Shown here: piece by piece, positions 23,701-35,504 of the stretch | Layout of the letters: every line of letters starts with the position of its first letter | Numbering within the stretch: position 1 is the first letter of the stretch | Origin: Blattamonas nauphoetae | Lineage: Eukaryota; Preaxostyla; Oxymonadida | Assembly: GCA_033064195.1 (NCBI GenBank) | Contig: JARBJD010000169.1 | Span: 1-64,000 of the forward strand | Length of the DNA: 64,000 bases | Direction of reading: 5' to 3' | Translations under genes and position numbers: made by a program | Notes under the pieces: generated by a model | What the model saw: only the letters and a program-made list of their open reading frames with translations | Told to the model about the DNA's origin: nothing | Database searches by the model: none

Positions 23701-24767
23701 TGTGCGGAAAGGGGAAGGGAGGAGAATGGATGAATGTGTTGGTGCGAGGGGAGGCGGAGATGGGAGAGGGCTTCTGGATTTTGGGGAAAGTGGGGATGTT
23801 GCTTTCGAGCGAGTCGTCGACACAAAGAAGCCGTGTTGTGATTGGAAGACCGTCGTTCAGCTCGAATGATGGAATTGTGTCGATCTCGTCAGGAACTGTC
23901 CAAGTCCGGAATCTGAACCTGATTTTACCATCATCAGAAGAACGCTCGTCGTCTGGATGGGTGTTCGTTGTTGAATCGGAAGGGGATCTTGAAATGAGTT
24001 CGATTGGAGTGATTGGGGAAGGAGAGATTGGGATTGGACTGGCTCAAGTGAAAAGTGGGATTGGCCGATTCAACTCTGTTTCGATGTCGTCAGGATCGTT
24101 TGTGTCTGGAATTGGGATGATTGTGGGAGAAGGGAAGTGGAACTCGATTTCGATGTTGATTTGTGATTTTGTTGTTCGCGACTCAACGACATCGAACTCG
24201 CCTCTGATCTCCTTCTCCTCGCTTTCTCCAGAGTCTTCATTCTCGATGGAAGGAAGCCGTTTTCAGAAGACTCGCCGAGTGATTGGGTCATCGTTGTCAG
24301 ATGGAGAAGGTCTGATTGAGGTGTCGATCGCTCAATCTCGAACTGAGATTTCTGACTGCGTCTTCGAATCGAGTGGGGTGACAGATGGAACAGGAACAAT
24401 CACTCGCTCTGCTCTGCTCATCACACTCAACTCATCGTCTACGTCATTACGCACGCTGGTGATCTCATCTTGTTTATTTTTGGATTCGCATACAACGTTG
24501 CCACTGTCAGGGTCACTGCACATCCGAGTTGTATCTGGCCACACCACAATTGTACTTCAAGACTGCTGGTTTGAGTCCACGACAGCAACTCGATTGTGGA
24601 AGCGCTTTTCGTCTGGAATTGCTTGTCTGGACTGGTCTCGCGGAAGAATTAACTCTCCGTCGAATATGAATGGGGCACTGATTGAATATTGGGATGGACT
24701 TCCCATTGTTGTTCGTCGTCAGGTGGTGTTCTCGAACTGCAAGCTCGTGATGTCCAAGAAGTCGTAA
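20761..24767 (+). pseudogene. Surface protein B: type 1 ectodomain with swapped C-terminus, one frameshift
   Basis: Starts like A (signal peptide MNTQLLLLLTCLWTC; an in-frame ATG at 20734 is less likely by homology) and matches A through the beta-helix. Near 22490 the frame shifts by one base, between AISFRHSTMQP and ALDISDTLVKDC. The second frame then follows A through the Ig-like modules and the P/E/D stalk. Instead of the membrane helix and pseudokinase it continues into another beta-helix that opens with AECGGEDSPCRTVW, the Cys-rich start also used by gene I (CGDRTRPC). It ends with DGLPIVVRR, SNCKLVMSKKS and TAA. With no membrane helix, the product would be secreted. One break in 4 kb suggests recent loss, or an assembly or sequencing error. 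Confidence 0.8.
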
Positions 24768-25474
24768 AACAGAAATTATCTTCATTGTTGTCTTTTCTTT
24801 GTCATCCTTTTCTTGTGTTCTTTGTCTCATTTCATTGTTCTTATTTCATAAACGAAAAGAGAGCGAAATAATGTTCACCAATACCCTCGAACAAGTTCTT
24901 CACGATCGAGTGATTCCAGGAATGTTCTGACGGATATCATTTTTACAGAAGAAAATCAGTCAAAGGATGGAGGGGAAGAATGAAATGAGATGTGTTCAAC
25001 GTGAGATGACGAGATGAAAAGCGAGATATGAAGTGAGTGCAGTGTGTAAGCAATGAAGAATGGGTGACCCCGATGTCCAGCAAGAAGCACCTCGCCTTCG
25101 AAGTGCGGCCAACACAACTGCAACAGAAACGATGACTAAACGAAGAAATAGTCCCTCACGATGAGGCAATTATGATTCAAGAAACGATGAAAAGTGTGGT
25201 TTGTGATGTCAAACGAGGATTGGCTGGTGAGAAGTCTGGGCGACTCAGAAGCACGAATAATGGAAGTGGTTGGTGTGAAATTGTGAGAATAAAGAAGTTT
25301 CTCGTGACGTAGGGTAAGATGAGAGAATGAAGAATACTTGAAGATTCCAGTGTTGTCTGAGTGTGACATGAAAAGTATGACGAGATGAAATGGAGTGGCT
25401 GTGGGGAAAGGAACAATCAGACGAGTGAGATGAGATGAGTGTGATAAAGTGAAGTGATTGATGAGTTCCTGTAT
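24768..25474. other. Spacer between convergent genes B and C
   Basis: Short frames only. The first 80 bp downstream of the B stop is nearly repeated at 56476-56560 after a copy of the B 3' end, marking a duplicated tail. Confidence 0.55.
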
Positions 25475-27417
25475 CTATTCTGCTTTGTTGTTCTGCTGGC
25501 TCAGTGTCGGTTCAGACCCAGACGGAGAGAAGCACTTGATCAGTCGATCGTTCACATTCTGCAACGTCGGCCTCTTCTTCGCCTCAATCTGCATGCAATC
25601 CTCAATCAACTCCCGCAGTGCCTCGTTCTCCACTGCGTCTATCTTCAGACCAACTCCCAACACGATCTGACAGTGTGCGTTCAGACCGTCGTGTTCAGAA
25701 TACGGCACCTGTCCAGTCTCAATCTCCCACAAGAGGAGGCCAAGCCGAAAAACCAATCCAGCTTCTTTGTTCGCTGGAGGGTTCTGTTCAGATTCTGTTT
25801 TCTGCTCAGTCTCTTCAGGTGGATTCCATCGCTGAGTATCTCCTCCATTTGGATTGTGCATTTTGTCTCCAAGTGATGGAATCTTCGTCGGGTCATTCAC
25901 CAGTTTGAAATGAACTTCGGCGTCGTCCCCCAAGATCACCCAGTGCGGGTTCATATTCTGTAAAATCGACGCTGTTGGCATCTTCTGCATCACAAGCAGC
26001 AGTTGTTCCGTGAGAGCCTTTTGGAACTTTTGAGTGTTTATCGGTTTCGGATCCTGGGCTTCGTGCAGTCGGTGGAAGAGTGTCTCTTTCGAAGCCAGGA
26101 ACTTCGTTTCCACGATGTCTTTCTGGTCGATGTCCTTCATGCAAATCACTTCCACAACTTCTTCGTGGAGTGTTGAAGGGATGCTGAATTTCGACTCATT
26201 GTTTGTTTCAACTTTGTGCTGATTCACCGCAACGATGTTGTTCGTTTCACCCATCCCATCGTTCACGGCATCTCCTTTCACCAAAACATCGTCTCTCTCT
26301 TGCCCTTCGACCAGTTCTGTCTTTTCTTCCTGCTTCGGTTGACGTTTTCGTCGCCACACCAGAAAGATGATGAGGAGGATGACGAGAAGTAGCAAAATGC
26401 TGAGGACAAGTGGAAGGACCCAAGAAAGAGTCTTTCCGAGGGGTGTTTGGCTGAATTTTAGTTTCGGTGGTTTAGCGTCCGAGAATTTGAACCAGTTGGA
26501 AGTTCGGAGGTTGTCTCCAAACATCAGTCGGCATCGGAGCTCTTTTTTCTGATCCAATGCAGCGATCTCTTCTTGTTTGATGATGAGTGTCACCGAAGTC
26601 TCAGACGATGTGTGGTTCAGTTCGAATTCCACTGATTTGCCATCAGTTGTGTTGTCCGATTCGATTTCAAACACTTTCAAGAACAATCCACACGGAATCA
26701 GTCGAGATCCAACGATGCTCACTGTGTACTGTTGAGTGGTTGTGTCAACCACACTCTTCGACTGTTCCTTGTCCAGCTGAGGAACAAACAGTGGAGAGTC
26801 TGGCTGGGCTGCATCTCCGTTCATCGCGCAGTCTTCAATCGACGCCCATAAAGACGATCCGTTGGATCCATCTCCTCCATTCAGACTTCCAATCATGATC
26901 GTCCCTTCGTCCGAGCAGTGGATGTTGTGACGAGAAGATGGAAATGAGGAGGACGAGGCGGAGTTTGAAACGAATGACGACGTTTGAATGTCAAGCGATC
27001 CATTCTTCATGTTGATCGCTCCTTGAGAGAGTCGAAGGAATTGTGTGGTCCTCAGTTCCGTGTCGCAGTTGATGAGTTGGAGAGCTCCTGACGACCAGCT
27101 GCAGACTCCATTGGAGTCGTCGTTCATCGTAATTCCATTGATTGGCCCAACGAACTCGACGTTACGAAACTCGAGCTCGGAGTTCGTTCCATGAATCAGA
27201 ACAAACGATGGCGAGACTGACAGGACGTGAACATTCACGTTCCTCAACTCGAGAAAGGCGGAGTGAACAACAATCATGCCCAACTGTCCTTCGCTCAGAT
27301 CACGCGAGGCGATGTGGAGTTTCGGTTCGATCAAGGTGTCATTCGTCACAATCACACGCATCCCTTCCATCACGGCAATCGGCGAGTCCAGCGTGGCAGA
27401 GTCCATGAGGAGGAGTG
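25475..27417 (-). pseudogene. Surface protein C: 5'-truncated, membrane helix plus pseudokinase
   Basis: A 643-codon frame from an ATG at 27406, but the homologous frame continues to the edge of the transposon at 27420, so the ATG is internal and the signal peptide and most of the ectodomain are missing. What remains is the end of a beta-helix (SFPSSRHNIHCSDEGT), a strand-rich module, a membrane helix (about residues 330-357, LSWVLPLVLSILLLLVILLI) with basic stop-transfer, and a kinase-like tail (VFRLGLLLWEIETGQVPYS, KKRPTLQNV). Where HRD should be it has NPHWVILGDD, and DFG is absent, so it is a pseudokinase of a different branch from A. The lost 5' part is not on the far side of the transposons: there the strand is opposite. 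Confidence 0.8.
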
Positions 27418-27419
27418 TA

Positions 27420-28431
27420 TAGGGGGTGCATTAATTACGTCCCCTCAGGTTTTTTCAATATCTGTTAAGTTAACATTACTGGATTTTTCGTGAATGTCTT
27501 AAACATTGGTAAGTCATGTTTCTGTTCAAATTTTCGATATTTTGTGTGATAGATCTCTCAATTCACTCATTTCTGATGGTGATTGACGAATATTTTCAGC
27601 TATGAGAAACACTTCCAGAAATCATTTCATTTTCAGAGTTCTTTTCAACTCTTTTATCGTGCAGTGTTCTAAAAATGTAAAATAAGAGCCTCATTCACAT
27701 GTGTGGTGGAAAAATGAAAAGTCATTCGTTTTTCATTGGAAGGTATGAAAGTTGAGTTTTATCACCGATATCACTTATGTCATCTTCTTATAATCTTAGA
27801 AAGACGTAAAAATGTTCAAAATGAGACTTGAATCGAATCACTTTCAAGATCCACGAAAAAGTCAGTGAAAACTCGAACCATGGTTGAAAATTCCATATGT
27901 TGAGGAAACGTGTATTTCTTCCCCTATTTCCAGAAACGAAAACTGATTTTGAGAAATGAAAATCGCAATACCTCTTTCGAGAGGATCGATTGATGAAGCG
28001 AACGAAAAGATGCATGGTTTCGTTGAAATCGACTGTCATTGACTTTAATCATCTTTGAAGCATGTTTTGAGAGTGTCTTTCGGAATGGAGATGTGGATAG
28101 ACATATGGGAATCTGTGTTGTTGACGGTGGTGTGGATCCTCCACTTACCTTCCAATGGGAAGATATTTGTTTATTCTTCAACAATTTGTGTCTTTTTCAT
28201 GTATTTGAATCCGTAGAATGGACATCCTCTTAAAATAATGTGATAGTTGATTGGGATTCGTGTGTCTGAAACAGGAACTCTGCTGAAAATCGTAAATTAA
28301 GAAGTATCATTGTGAAATGTGTTCACTAATCTGAGCATCACAGATGTTTATGACTCATATCGGTATTGGTCATTGTCTTCATTCATCATATATCGAGAAA
28401 ACCTGAGGGGACGTAATTAATGCACCCCCTA
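27420..28431. mobile_element. Mariner-like non-autonomous element, TA duplication
   Basis: 1012 bp with perfect terminal inverted repeats of about 35 bp beginning TAGGGGGTGCATTAATTACG, extending imperfectly to about 47 bp. It is flanked by TA at 27418-27419 and 28432-28433. TA duplication and end style fit Tc1/mariner. The AT-rich middle holds short frames only and I recognise no DDE transposase, so it is probably non-autonomous. Confidence 0.85.
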
Positions 28432-28433
28432 TA

Positions 28434-28764
28434 ACAAACCGAGGTACCTCTTGATTGCCTGCTACCACAAGCCGCGAGGGGCAGGGGACTAGTTTCTACT
28501 TCCTTTTGGAACACTCTTTTACAAGACTTGCAACAGTTTTTTGTTCTCCGTTGGAGATTTTCTGTTACAAGCACTAAAACAATTTTTGTTACCTCTTTCG
28601 TCGCAAGCGACAGTCCCTTTCATCATTGGTTCGCCCTGATGATTGGAAAGAGTAAGGATACCAAGCGTTTCTAATTATTGAAATGTTTCGTCATTATGTT
28701 GGCTCTCTATTGACCAACCCATTACTCACGACCACTTCTCATTATCAGAGGTACCTCGGTTTGT
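28434..28764. mobile_element. Second TA-flanked MITE, abutting the first
   Basis: 331 bp with 18-bp perfect inverted ends (ACAAACCGAGGTACCTCT), flanked by TA at 28432-28433 and 28765-28766. The left TA is the same dinucleotide that flanks the previous element, so one inserted into the target duplication of the other. No coding content. Confidence 0.8.
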
Positions 28765-28766
28765 TA

Positions 28767-29217
28767 CAAGATCATCGAATCTAGTCAGGACATCATCGTC
28801 AAACAGGATCTTCTTCCTCCCACACTTGTTATCCCCTCGACTGCCTCCTTTGGCGACTCACCTGGTCTGGTCTCTGTGGTTGGGACACTCGTTTTGAAGG
28901 AAGTGAACATCGATGTCCAGGTCAACATTATGTCGTTCGTGTTGTTTGATGTGAAGGGTGGCGAGCTGGTGATGGACTCTGTGCACCTTTCTGGTGTTCC
29001 ATCGTCGTCTGATGTGGTGGATGGGATTGAAGGGTTGTGTTCGTGGGAGACTGGATTGATCAAACTTCACGATGCAGAGATGGAGACACACTCGTGTGAG
29101 TTCTCGTCAATTGACATGGGAGAGATTTGGATGGAGTCGAGTAATCTGTCGCTGATCTCGTCGCAGATCCTGAGCAATGGAGCGCGATTCTCATTATTCC
29201 CATCAGCTCAACAAGAT
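28767..29217 (+). pseudogene. Surface-protein beta-helix fragment
   Basis: Plus-strand frame from the transposon edge (KIIESSQDIIVKQDLLPP) to SLFPSAQQDV, homologous to the second beta-helix of gene I and to gene C. It is cut on the left by the TA element and on the right by the start of a TIR element at 29218. Gene C, across the two transposons, is cut at nearly the same point of the same domain but lies on the other strand. Confidence 0.75.
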
Positions 29218-29826
29218 GTGCGAATCCACGATGACTTCGCACTATCTGTATTTTTCCACCAGACTGAGTCATGACCAGTACAATGAAGAGGAGATCACGT
29301 AGCATACCTTCGTTTTTCCATTTCATTCCTTGTTCATGACATTTCTCTCACCCATTTTAGAAAAGTGATCGTGACTGCATTCTCTTTTGAGAAAGAATCC
29401 ACCGCAGCGAACGACAGTTTCGTTTCCAATATTCCGAATACATCACATTCTAATCGCGATCTTTCGATAAATCCGCCTTTCTCGTTCAGTTTTACTCTGG
29501 ACAAAGCTTGATATCTGGATTCCAACATGAGATCCAGCAACTGATGTGGTGGTCAGAATATACACCGTACGAAAAGTGGTACCTATTTTTCTTACACCTT
29601 CTGTGACAACATTCTCTCCACAAATCAGTCCCCTCAATCACATGCAGTTTCATGTTTCTATTCCATTCGAGGACCATGACGAATCTTGAAATTGCACAAT
29701 TTTCAGTCATTATTAGTCTTCAGACATTAAACGATGGGTTTCACTGTCTATCTGAAGGGAAAAACCCTCACGTTTACATGGCACGTCGATTCATCGTTCG
29801 TTTGTATTTCGAGTCGTGGATTGGGC
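29218..29826. mobile_element. Probable diverged copy of the 4-bp-TSD element found in gene E
   Basis: The left end GTGCGAATCCACGATGAC is identical to that of the element at 45854 and the next 170 bp stay similar, including a minus-strand frame reading RDLLF and IVRSHRGFAH. The right end is less certain; a degenerate inverted end (GTCGTGGATT) sits at about 29813. No target duplication is visible because both flanks are gene fragments. The body is shorter than its relative (about 609 against 1098 bp). Confidence 0.55.
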
Positions 29827-32800
29827 CTTCCACTTCAAGATCAAAAATCAACCCTGTTTTCACGTTGTTTGAGAATGTGGGGTGAATTGTTTTCACACGA
29901 ACATTCGAAGGAACTTTGAGGGTGACATCATCACAGACGAGGAAATCGGAACCACTGGAAACTGAGGCTATTAGGTAAGTCCCACCGAACTGCAATGAAT
30001 CGGACGAGTCAGACTCGTCCACGTTGAAAAGCGCGGAGAATGACGTGCCTGACAATCGGTCTGCGGAGACGAAGACCGAAGTATCTTTTTCAGCGATGGC
30101 GACTGAAGTGATGGTGGGTGGAAGCGCGCGGGCTCGGAATGTCACTTCAACCTCATTCTTGGCATCGTTCAGTGCGGCTGAAACGACCTTCTCAACACGA
30201 GCTGGTTCAGGCGGAACATCGAAGTGCAGATTTGGGATGAGTGTTGGTTGATTGTTGTCTGAACATGTGATGTCTGTGATTGTGTACGTCTTTTCAAAAA
30301 TCAATTGGATCGTTTTGCTTCCATCCATCGAGTAAACAACAGCTGTGGCTTCTCCATTCACTCCATCAGCATCGAAGACAGCAGTCAAAGTGGATGTGGT
30401 TGATCCATCAGTGACAGTGAGTGAGTACGGATTTGCGAAAAGGGCTTCTCCAACCAGTTTGATTGTGATTGTGTCTTTCTTCGAGTCCGAAAATGAGACT
30501 GCACCCACACTCTTCAATATTGGAGGGCTCGGAGTGGTGAAGAAGAGGCGAGGAGGGTCGAGGATCAGAACCTTGCTTGTGGTGACTTCGATCACCTCAT
30601 CAATTTCATATGTCGTCTCGAAAGCCAGAATCGCGTCGTCACCCTGAAGCTTCAGTCCAGCTTTCGTTGAGAAGAGATTGCCTCCTGATGGGTTGTTCAC
30701 AAAATCAACAACCATTGAGAAATCTGAAATGTCTTTCACAGTCACTTTGTACGAGCCTGTCGCAAGCGTTCGCCCTTTCAGAGAGAAGAAAGTGTTGAAT
30801 TCAGAGCTTCCACCTTCACACATCGCTCGCACAATTCGTGGTGGATTGGGTGTTGTGAGGATTGCTCCGTTTGTGTCGACGATTGATTCTTTCCATCCAA
30901 ATGTGACCAGTGAGTAGTTCGATTCGTATTGCAGAACTTCCCATTCTCCAAAAAAGAGGTCGGATTCGGATGAAGTTGAATCTGAAGAGAAGTCGAATGA
31001 GACCAGTCTGGTGATTGGAGGAGGAGAGTCGTCGTTCGGCATTTCGTACGCGTCGGTGTTGTCGACTAACACCAGCACCGTTCCACTGATCTGTCGATCA
31101 ACTGTCAGTGTCGCTTTCGCTGTTCTGTTGTCCGAGCTAACGAGGCGAGTCACTGACGAAACAACCAAACGATTCAGGGTGGGTTCCAAGTTTGGAGAGA
31201 TTGAGATTTTGGGGAAAACAACTTCAATGATTTCTTGATCAGTGTCGCAATCTGTGAACGACGAGACAGCCGTTGTCCCAGTGGTTTGGTTGACGCAAAG
31301 ATCGTGTCCTTCCGAAATGACTTCGGCACTGTTCTCTCTGAAGCGGAGGGAGGTGAAGGTAAATCCACTCTCCCAGACGAATACAGCTCCTCCAGAACCC
31401 CATCCGCCGACCCTTCTGCATTTCTGGAAAAGACAGTTCGAAACTGTGACTGTATGAGTTCGAGATTCCGTCAGCACCAATCCTCCTCCATCACCTTCTG
31501 CGAGGAGGTCGTAAAACACACAATCTGTGATCGATCCCTGTTCGCAATCAGAAAGGTCAACACCTCCTGCGTAACCAGGGGAACTTCCGGAGACAAATGA
31601 ACAGTGCGACAGAGTGACGGGACATGTTTTTGGTGAAGGACGGAAAAAGATGCTTCCTCCACTGTCTCCGGTAGTGCACCGAAAGAACGAGCATTTGGTG
31701 ACGCTGAGTGAGGTTCCGACATCACAAGAGTCGATCGCCCCACCTCCGTACCCAGAGTGGACGACTCGGAAGGTGCACGTGTCGAACGTAGTGAATGCTG
31801 GAGATTGTGAGCGATCGAATTGGGTTGCTCTGTGTTGGAGATACACGACGGGAGGGCCTTCCGTTGGTTCGCTGGTCTCGCAATGAGAGAACGACGAATT
31901 CAGACAGCAAAGAGAACTCCCAAAATTCATGTCCAACGATCCTGTTCCATAAAGATGGTTCGTGCAGTTCGACATTGACAAAGAAATCACTCGTTGAGAC
32001 ACCTGAGGGAAGCGGACAGTGTCAGAAATGAAGCGACGACGACTCGTCACGTTTGTCATCGCTGAAGTCGTCAAAGAAACAGATACCGCCGATATTGATT
32101 GCTGGGTGTTGTCTGATTTGAACCCAAAATCAAAAAGAGGGCCAGTCGCGAGAGGTATCGCTGTATTCGCAAATGTGAGTCCGCTCCCAACAATCGATAA
32201 AAGACCCCTTGCTTGATCAGTTTCCCTTCCCAAAAGACTGTCCTCCGACAGTTCAGTCACCAGAGACTTGTGACTCGTTGGTATCGTTCCAAAAAGTGGC
32301 AATGATGTGGGTTGTTTCCAGTTCACTTGGGTGTCGACAACGATCAACATAGAGTTGTATGTGGGTGTCCACATCGATAAAAACGGACTCGTGCTCGGAG
32401 CAGCACGAATTTCGCAGTTTGAGACGGACAACAATGACTTGCTGATTGTCGCGATAGAACTATGCTCTCCACCGCAAATCAATCGAAGCGACGACAGGGC
32501 AACTGTGCTGTTTGATACAATCAGCATCGAAGACTAGTGAGAGTTCGAAAGGGCTTGCTTGTTTTCTGCTCGGCACGAAACGATCGACGAAGAGTGACCC
32601 CCAATAATCGATATGTTCTGTGATCTCAGAATATATTCCAACACATGATATTGTCCATGGAGACGGACTGGTTCGTTTCTGAATTCGAGGTTTGAGCTTC
32701 CAGTTTTCGTCAATTCATTGAGAATTGGTTTTAGGTTCAACAAACTTGCATCGGGGATTGTCTCAGCAGTACACGCCAGATGGAACAAGGAAACGATGAG

Positions 32801-32839
32801 GGGAATCGCAACAAATGCATAAGGACACATTTTGATCAA
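29774..32839 (-). pseudogene. Surface protein D: second subfamily, one in-frame TAG, 3' end cut
   Basis: A 1022-codon frame with one internal TAG (32534-32536, after RAENKQALSNSH). Residues 1-24 are a signal peptide (MIKMCPYAFVAIPLIVSLFH). About 100-460 are beta-helix repeats with Cys and GGA/GGG turns, and the rest is a string of about four Ig-like strand modules (TLTVDRQISGTVLVLVD, ITIKLVGEALFANPYSL, VEVTFRARALPPTIT). N-terminal layout matches gene I. There is no membrane helix or cytoplasmic part: the frame enters the probable transposon end near 29826 and stops at 29774, so the 3' part is lost. The TAG lies in an otherwise open 3 kb, so it is a recent nonsense change or a programmed or artefactual stop. 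Confidence 0.8.
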
Positions 32840-34085
32840 CTCATTATTCGGATTTATCGGACTTGGAAATCCAATTCGAAGATTTTAGACTCTATTTCTG
32901 ATGAATTGGATGGCATACAACTTTGTCCAGGTTCTTCCGGCATCAGAGTGTTTGAAAAGGTTTGGATTATGAAAAGAGATACAGCGCCAAGGTAAAACTG
33001 CAACATCGACATGAGAAAGCTACGGAGATCATACTTGGTTTATCTTCTTCCTTGGAGAGAAAAGAGGAAACGGACAAATGTAAACTGGTATCTCACTCAC
33101 ACCCCTCGCCATTTTGTCACTTTCTTCAAGTTTAATAGCGAGAGACAGTCGCTGTGATTTTGGATTCGAATTTTCTGTCTTCAAAATGGAGTTTGAGAAT
33201 TTTATGACAGAATATTCTCAGACAATGTATGCTTGAGTCAGGATGCAGAGCTGAAAGGTCAATTGGCTCGAATAAAGAACGATCCTATCTTTTCCTGTTT
33301 GCACAGAAAACTCTTCTGTGACGTCCGGGGCAATCCTCAAAATTATCTGATTCGACTGTGTGACATATTTCCGACAGAAAGAGTTTCGAGATTTGTCAAA
33401 GCAGGAACAATTTCAGCTATAGTTGTGAGAGAGGAAGAAAGCAGTGCAAGAGAATGGCGAGAGAAAAACATACAGTCCAAAATTGTTGAGAAAAAGTGAG
33501 GACACACCATGAAAACGTGAAGCTTTGCTTGGTTCCATTGAAAAGCAACTTAATGTGAACTGTCGGCAAGCGTCGTTTTCGCTTCAGCTGGACTGTTATA
33601 CTTGTCTGTCGGGAGAGAAATTCTGAAAAAAGCAGGATAGTTATCGGATGTTCAAAGCAAAGTTGAACAGAAAAACAATACACTCCTTGAATTGGCCGAA
33701 AAGTGACATGTGTCGATTTTGGCTGAATAGATTGTCTGATTGTGGATGAAATTTGAAAAACAGTTTGAAAGAGTGAATTAAGTCAAACTGTGAAAGGAAA
33801 AGCGACTGGACGCGATTGGAGGAGATTGAAAGGAAGATCAAACCATGTTGTTTCTTTTTCTCGTCAACTCAACAAGATTGTTTCTCAGCGTTTATTTTCT
33901 GAAACGATCAGATGGATAAAAATAGTGAAATGGAGGCAAAATGGAAAACGTACGCATCTGTCAGCGTTGCAGTTTTGCCTTTCTCACTGTACAAAAGGTT
34001 GATTCTGACAGATACCAGTCAGACATTGTTCTGAATTTGTCTCGACACCTCATTGCTTGGATGGCATAAATGGGTTAACGTGTGT
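32840..34085. other. AT-rich spacer, no gene seen
   Basis: Short frames on both strands, none with a domain, signal peptide or sensible splice partners. No terminal repeats found until 34080. Confidence 0.5.
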
Positions 34086-34521
34086 GGGCAAACTGCAACT
34101 TGGCGGGACAGATCAAAATGGACTCTAACAGTCAAAAACACACTATTAATATCTTTCTAGGGAAGATATGTTGCTCTAGGATTCCGAAAAAAAGTACAGA
34201 AACCTCGGAGGAAATCATAAAAATAAGGGTCGGATCAAACCATGAAATCTAAAATAGGAAATCTCAGAAATATATAGACCTCTAGAAAGTTCCAAGCCTT
34301 GATATTAAAGGAATAGGTGTTCTTTGAAGATAAATGAAGGTTTAATGACAGAGAATCAACCAATTCTTTTTCAAGATCGCCCTAATTCACTATCAGAAAT
34401 TTTGAGAAAATGAAGTTTTTCCGAATCTCTTATCGCTTCGATTCTCCTTATTTCCTAGAAAATCACCAGTACAATCACTCATTGACTGAATAGGTCTGTC
34501 CGACCAAGTTGCATGTTGCCC
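34086..34521. mobile_element. MITE with 6-bp duplication
   Basis: 436 bp with imperfect inverted ends: the left reads GGGCAAACTGCAACTTGG then CGGGACAGA, the right in reverse GGGCAACATGCAACTTGG then TCGGACAGA. It is flanked by GTGTGT at 34080-34085 and 34522-34527. The simple repeat nature of the duplication makes its length uncertain. No coding content. Confidence 0.65.
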
Positions 34522-34602
34522 GTGTGTGAAAATACAGTGAAGAAATATCAGAAACTTGTGTGAAATGGCTTCAAATTAGCGAAGAACGCGCACAACGGAA
34601 AC

Positions 34603-34860
34603 CTGCATGCGTTTCGCCTTCCACGGATGCAATGGACGAGATGCGAATCCACAAATCAGACCAGCGACGATCCCGATGACTACTACGAAATTCGCAGGTA
34701 GCGATGTTGTCAGTGCGACGAGGCGGGCTGTTGCGTCTTGGAGGGTGGAGAAGGAGGGAGTTTCAGGTGGGGTGAAGGATGATTTCTCTGGAGATGGTGG
34801 AAGATAGTTCGTTGCTGCAGCAACGAAGGCACATAGACAGTGTTCAATGGGATAAAACAG
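34603..34860 (-). other. Small conserved membrane-helix exon, copy 1
   Basis: Minus-strand frame with a Ser/Pro stalk (PPSPEKSSFTPPETPSFS), one membrane helix (VALTTSLPANFVVVIGIVAG) and a short basic tail (SRPLHPWKAKRMQ) before a stop. Similar copies lie downstream of genes H (47762) and J (56640). It could be the last exon of a small membrane protein or a second 3' module of the surface genes. No 5' exon found. Confidence 0.5.
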
Positions 34861-35504
34861 TTCAGAAAAAATAGCTCAAGAAATCACAAAACGAGAAATG
34901 GTGGAAAAAGAAGTCAGAAGTACAATCCACAAACCGACAATCCTTCCAAACAATCCACAAACCGAAACCCAAAAGAGAGTCGGCGGGGAGACAGATGGAA
35001 GAAGAGATTGGAATGAGGACAAGAATCAATCAGAAAGAAAAGATGGCAGAAAGCACAGGAACACGATGAGAGCACGACAATCAGTCGACTCCATCGCCAA
35101 CAGCAAGGTTGAATCCACTGTCGCCAAACCATGAGCAAGTGGACTCAAACAGCAACAATGAAGTGAATCAACATCGATGCAGTTGGGGCCACAGCGTGAA
35201 TGACGAATGAACAGAACGACAGAATCACAAAAGCAAAACTGAACAAGGTGGAGTGAACGAACAAACAAGTCATTGCCTCGAAGGTGACGTGGATGAACGA
35301 AGTGTCTGGTGCAGAAGCAGTGATTCACCATTCGAGAAAGGGTGTTGGAAACACGAACTGGCAGGCATAGTTGAGAGTGACATGAAACTGCACAGCGAGT
35401 GTCTCGTTGGAAGAGGGTGAGTGAGTGAAGTGGATGAGATGAGGACGAAACAGATTGAATTGAATGAGTTGAGATGATGAGATCAGCGACGAGTTGGAGT
35501 GATG
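34861..35504. other. Duplicated 3' flank of surface gene E
   Basis: No gene supported. About 34950-35100 is the inverted counterpart of sequence downstream of gene A (20395-20530). The segment nearest the E stop also resembles the A downstream sequence (CATGAAACTGCACAG). Confidence 0.5.
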
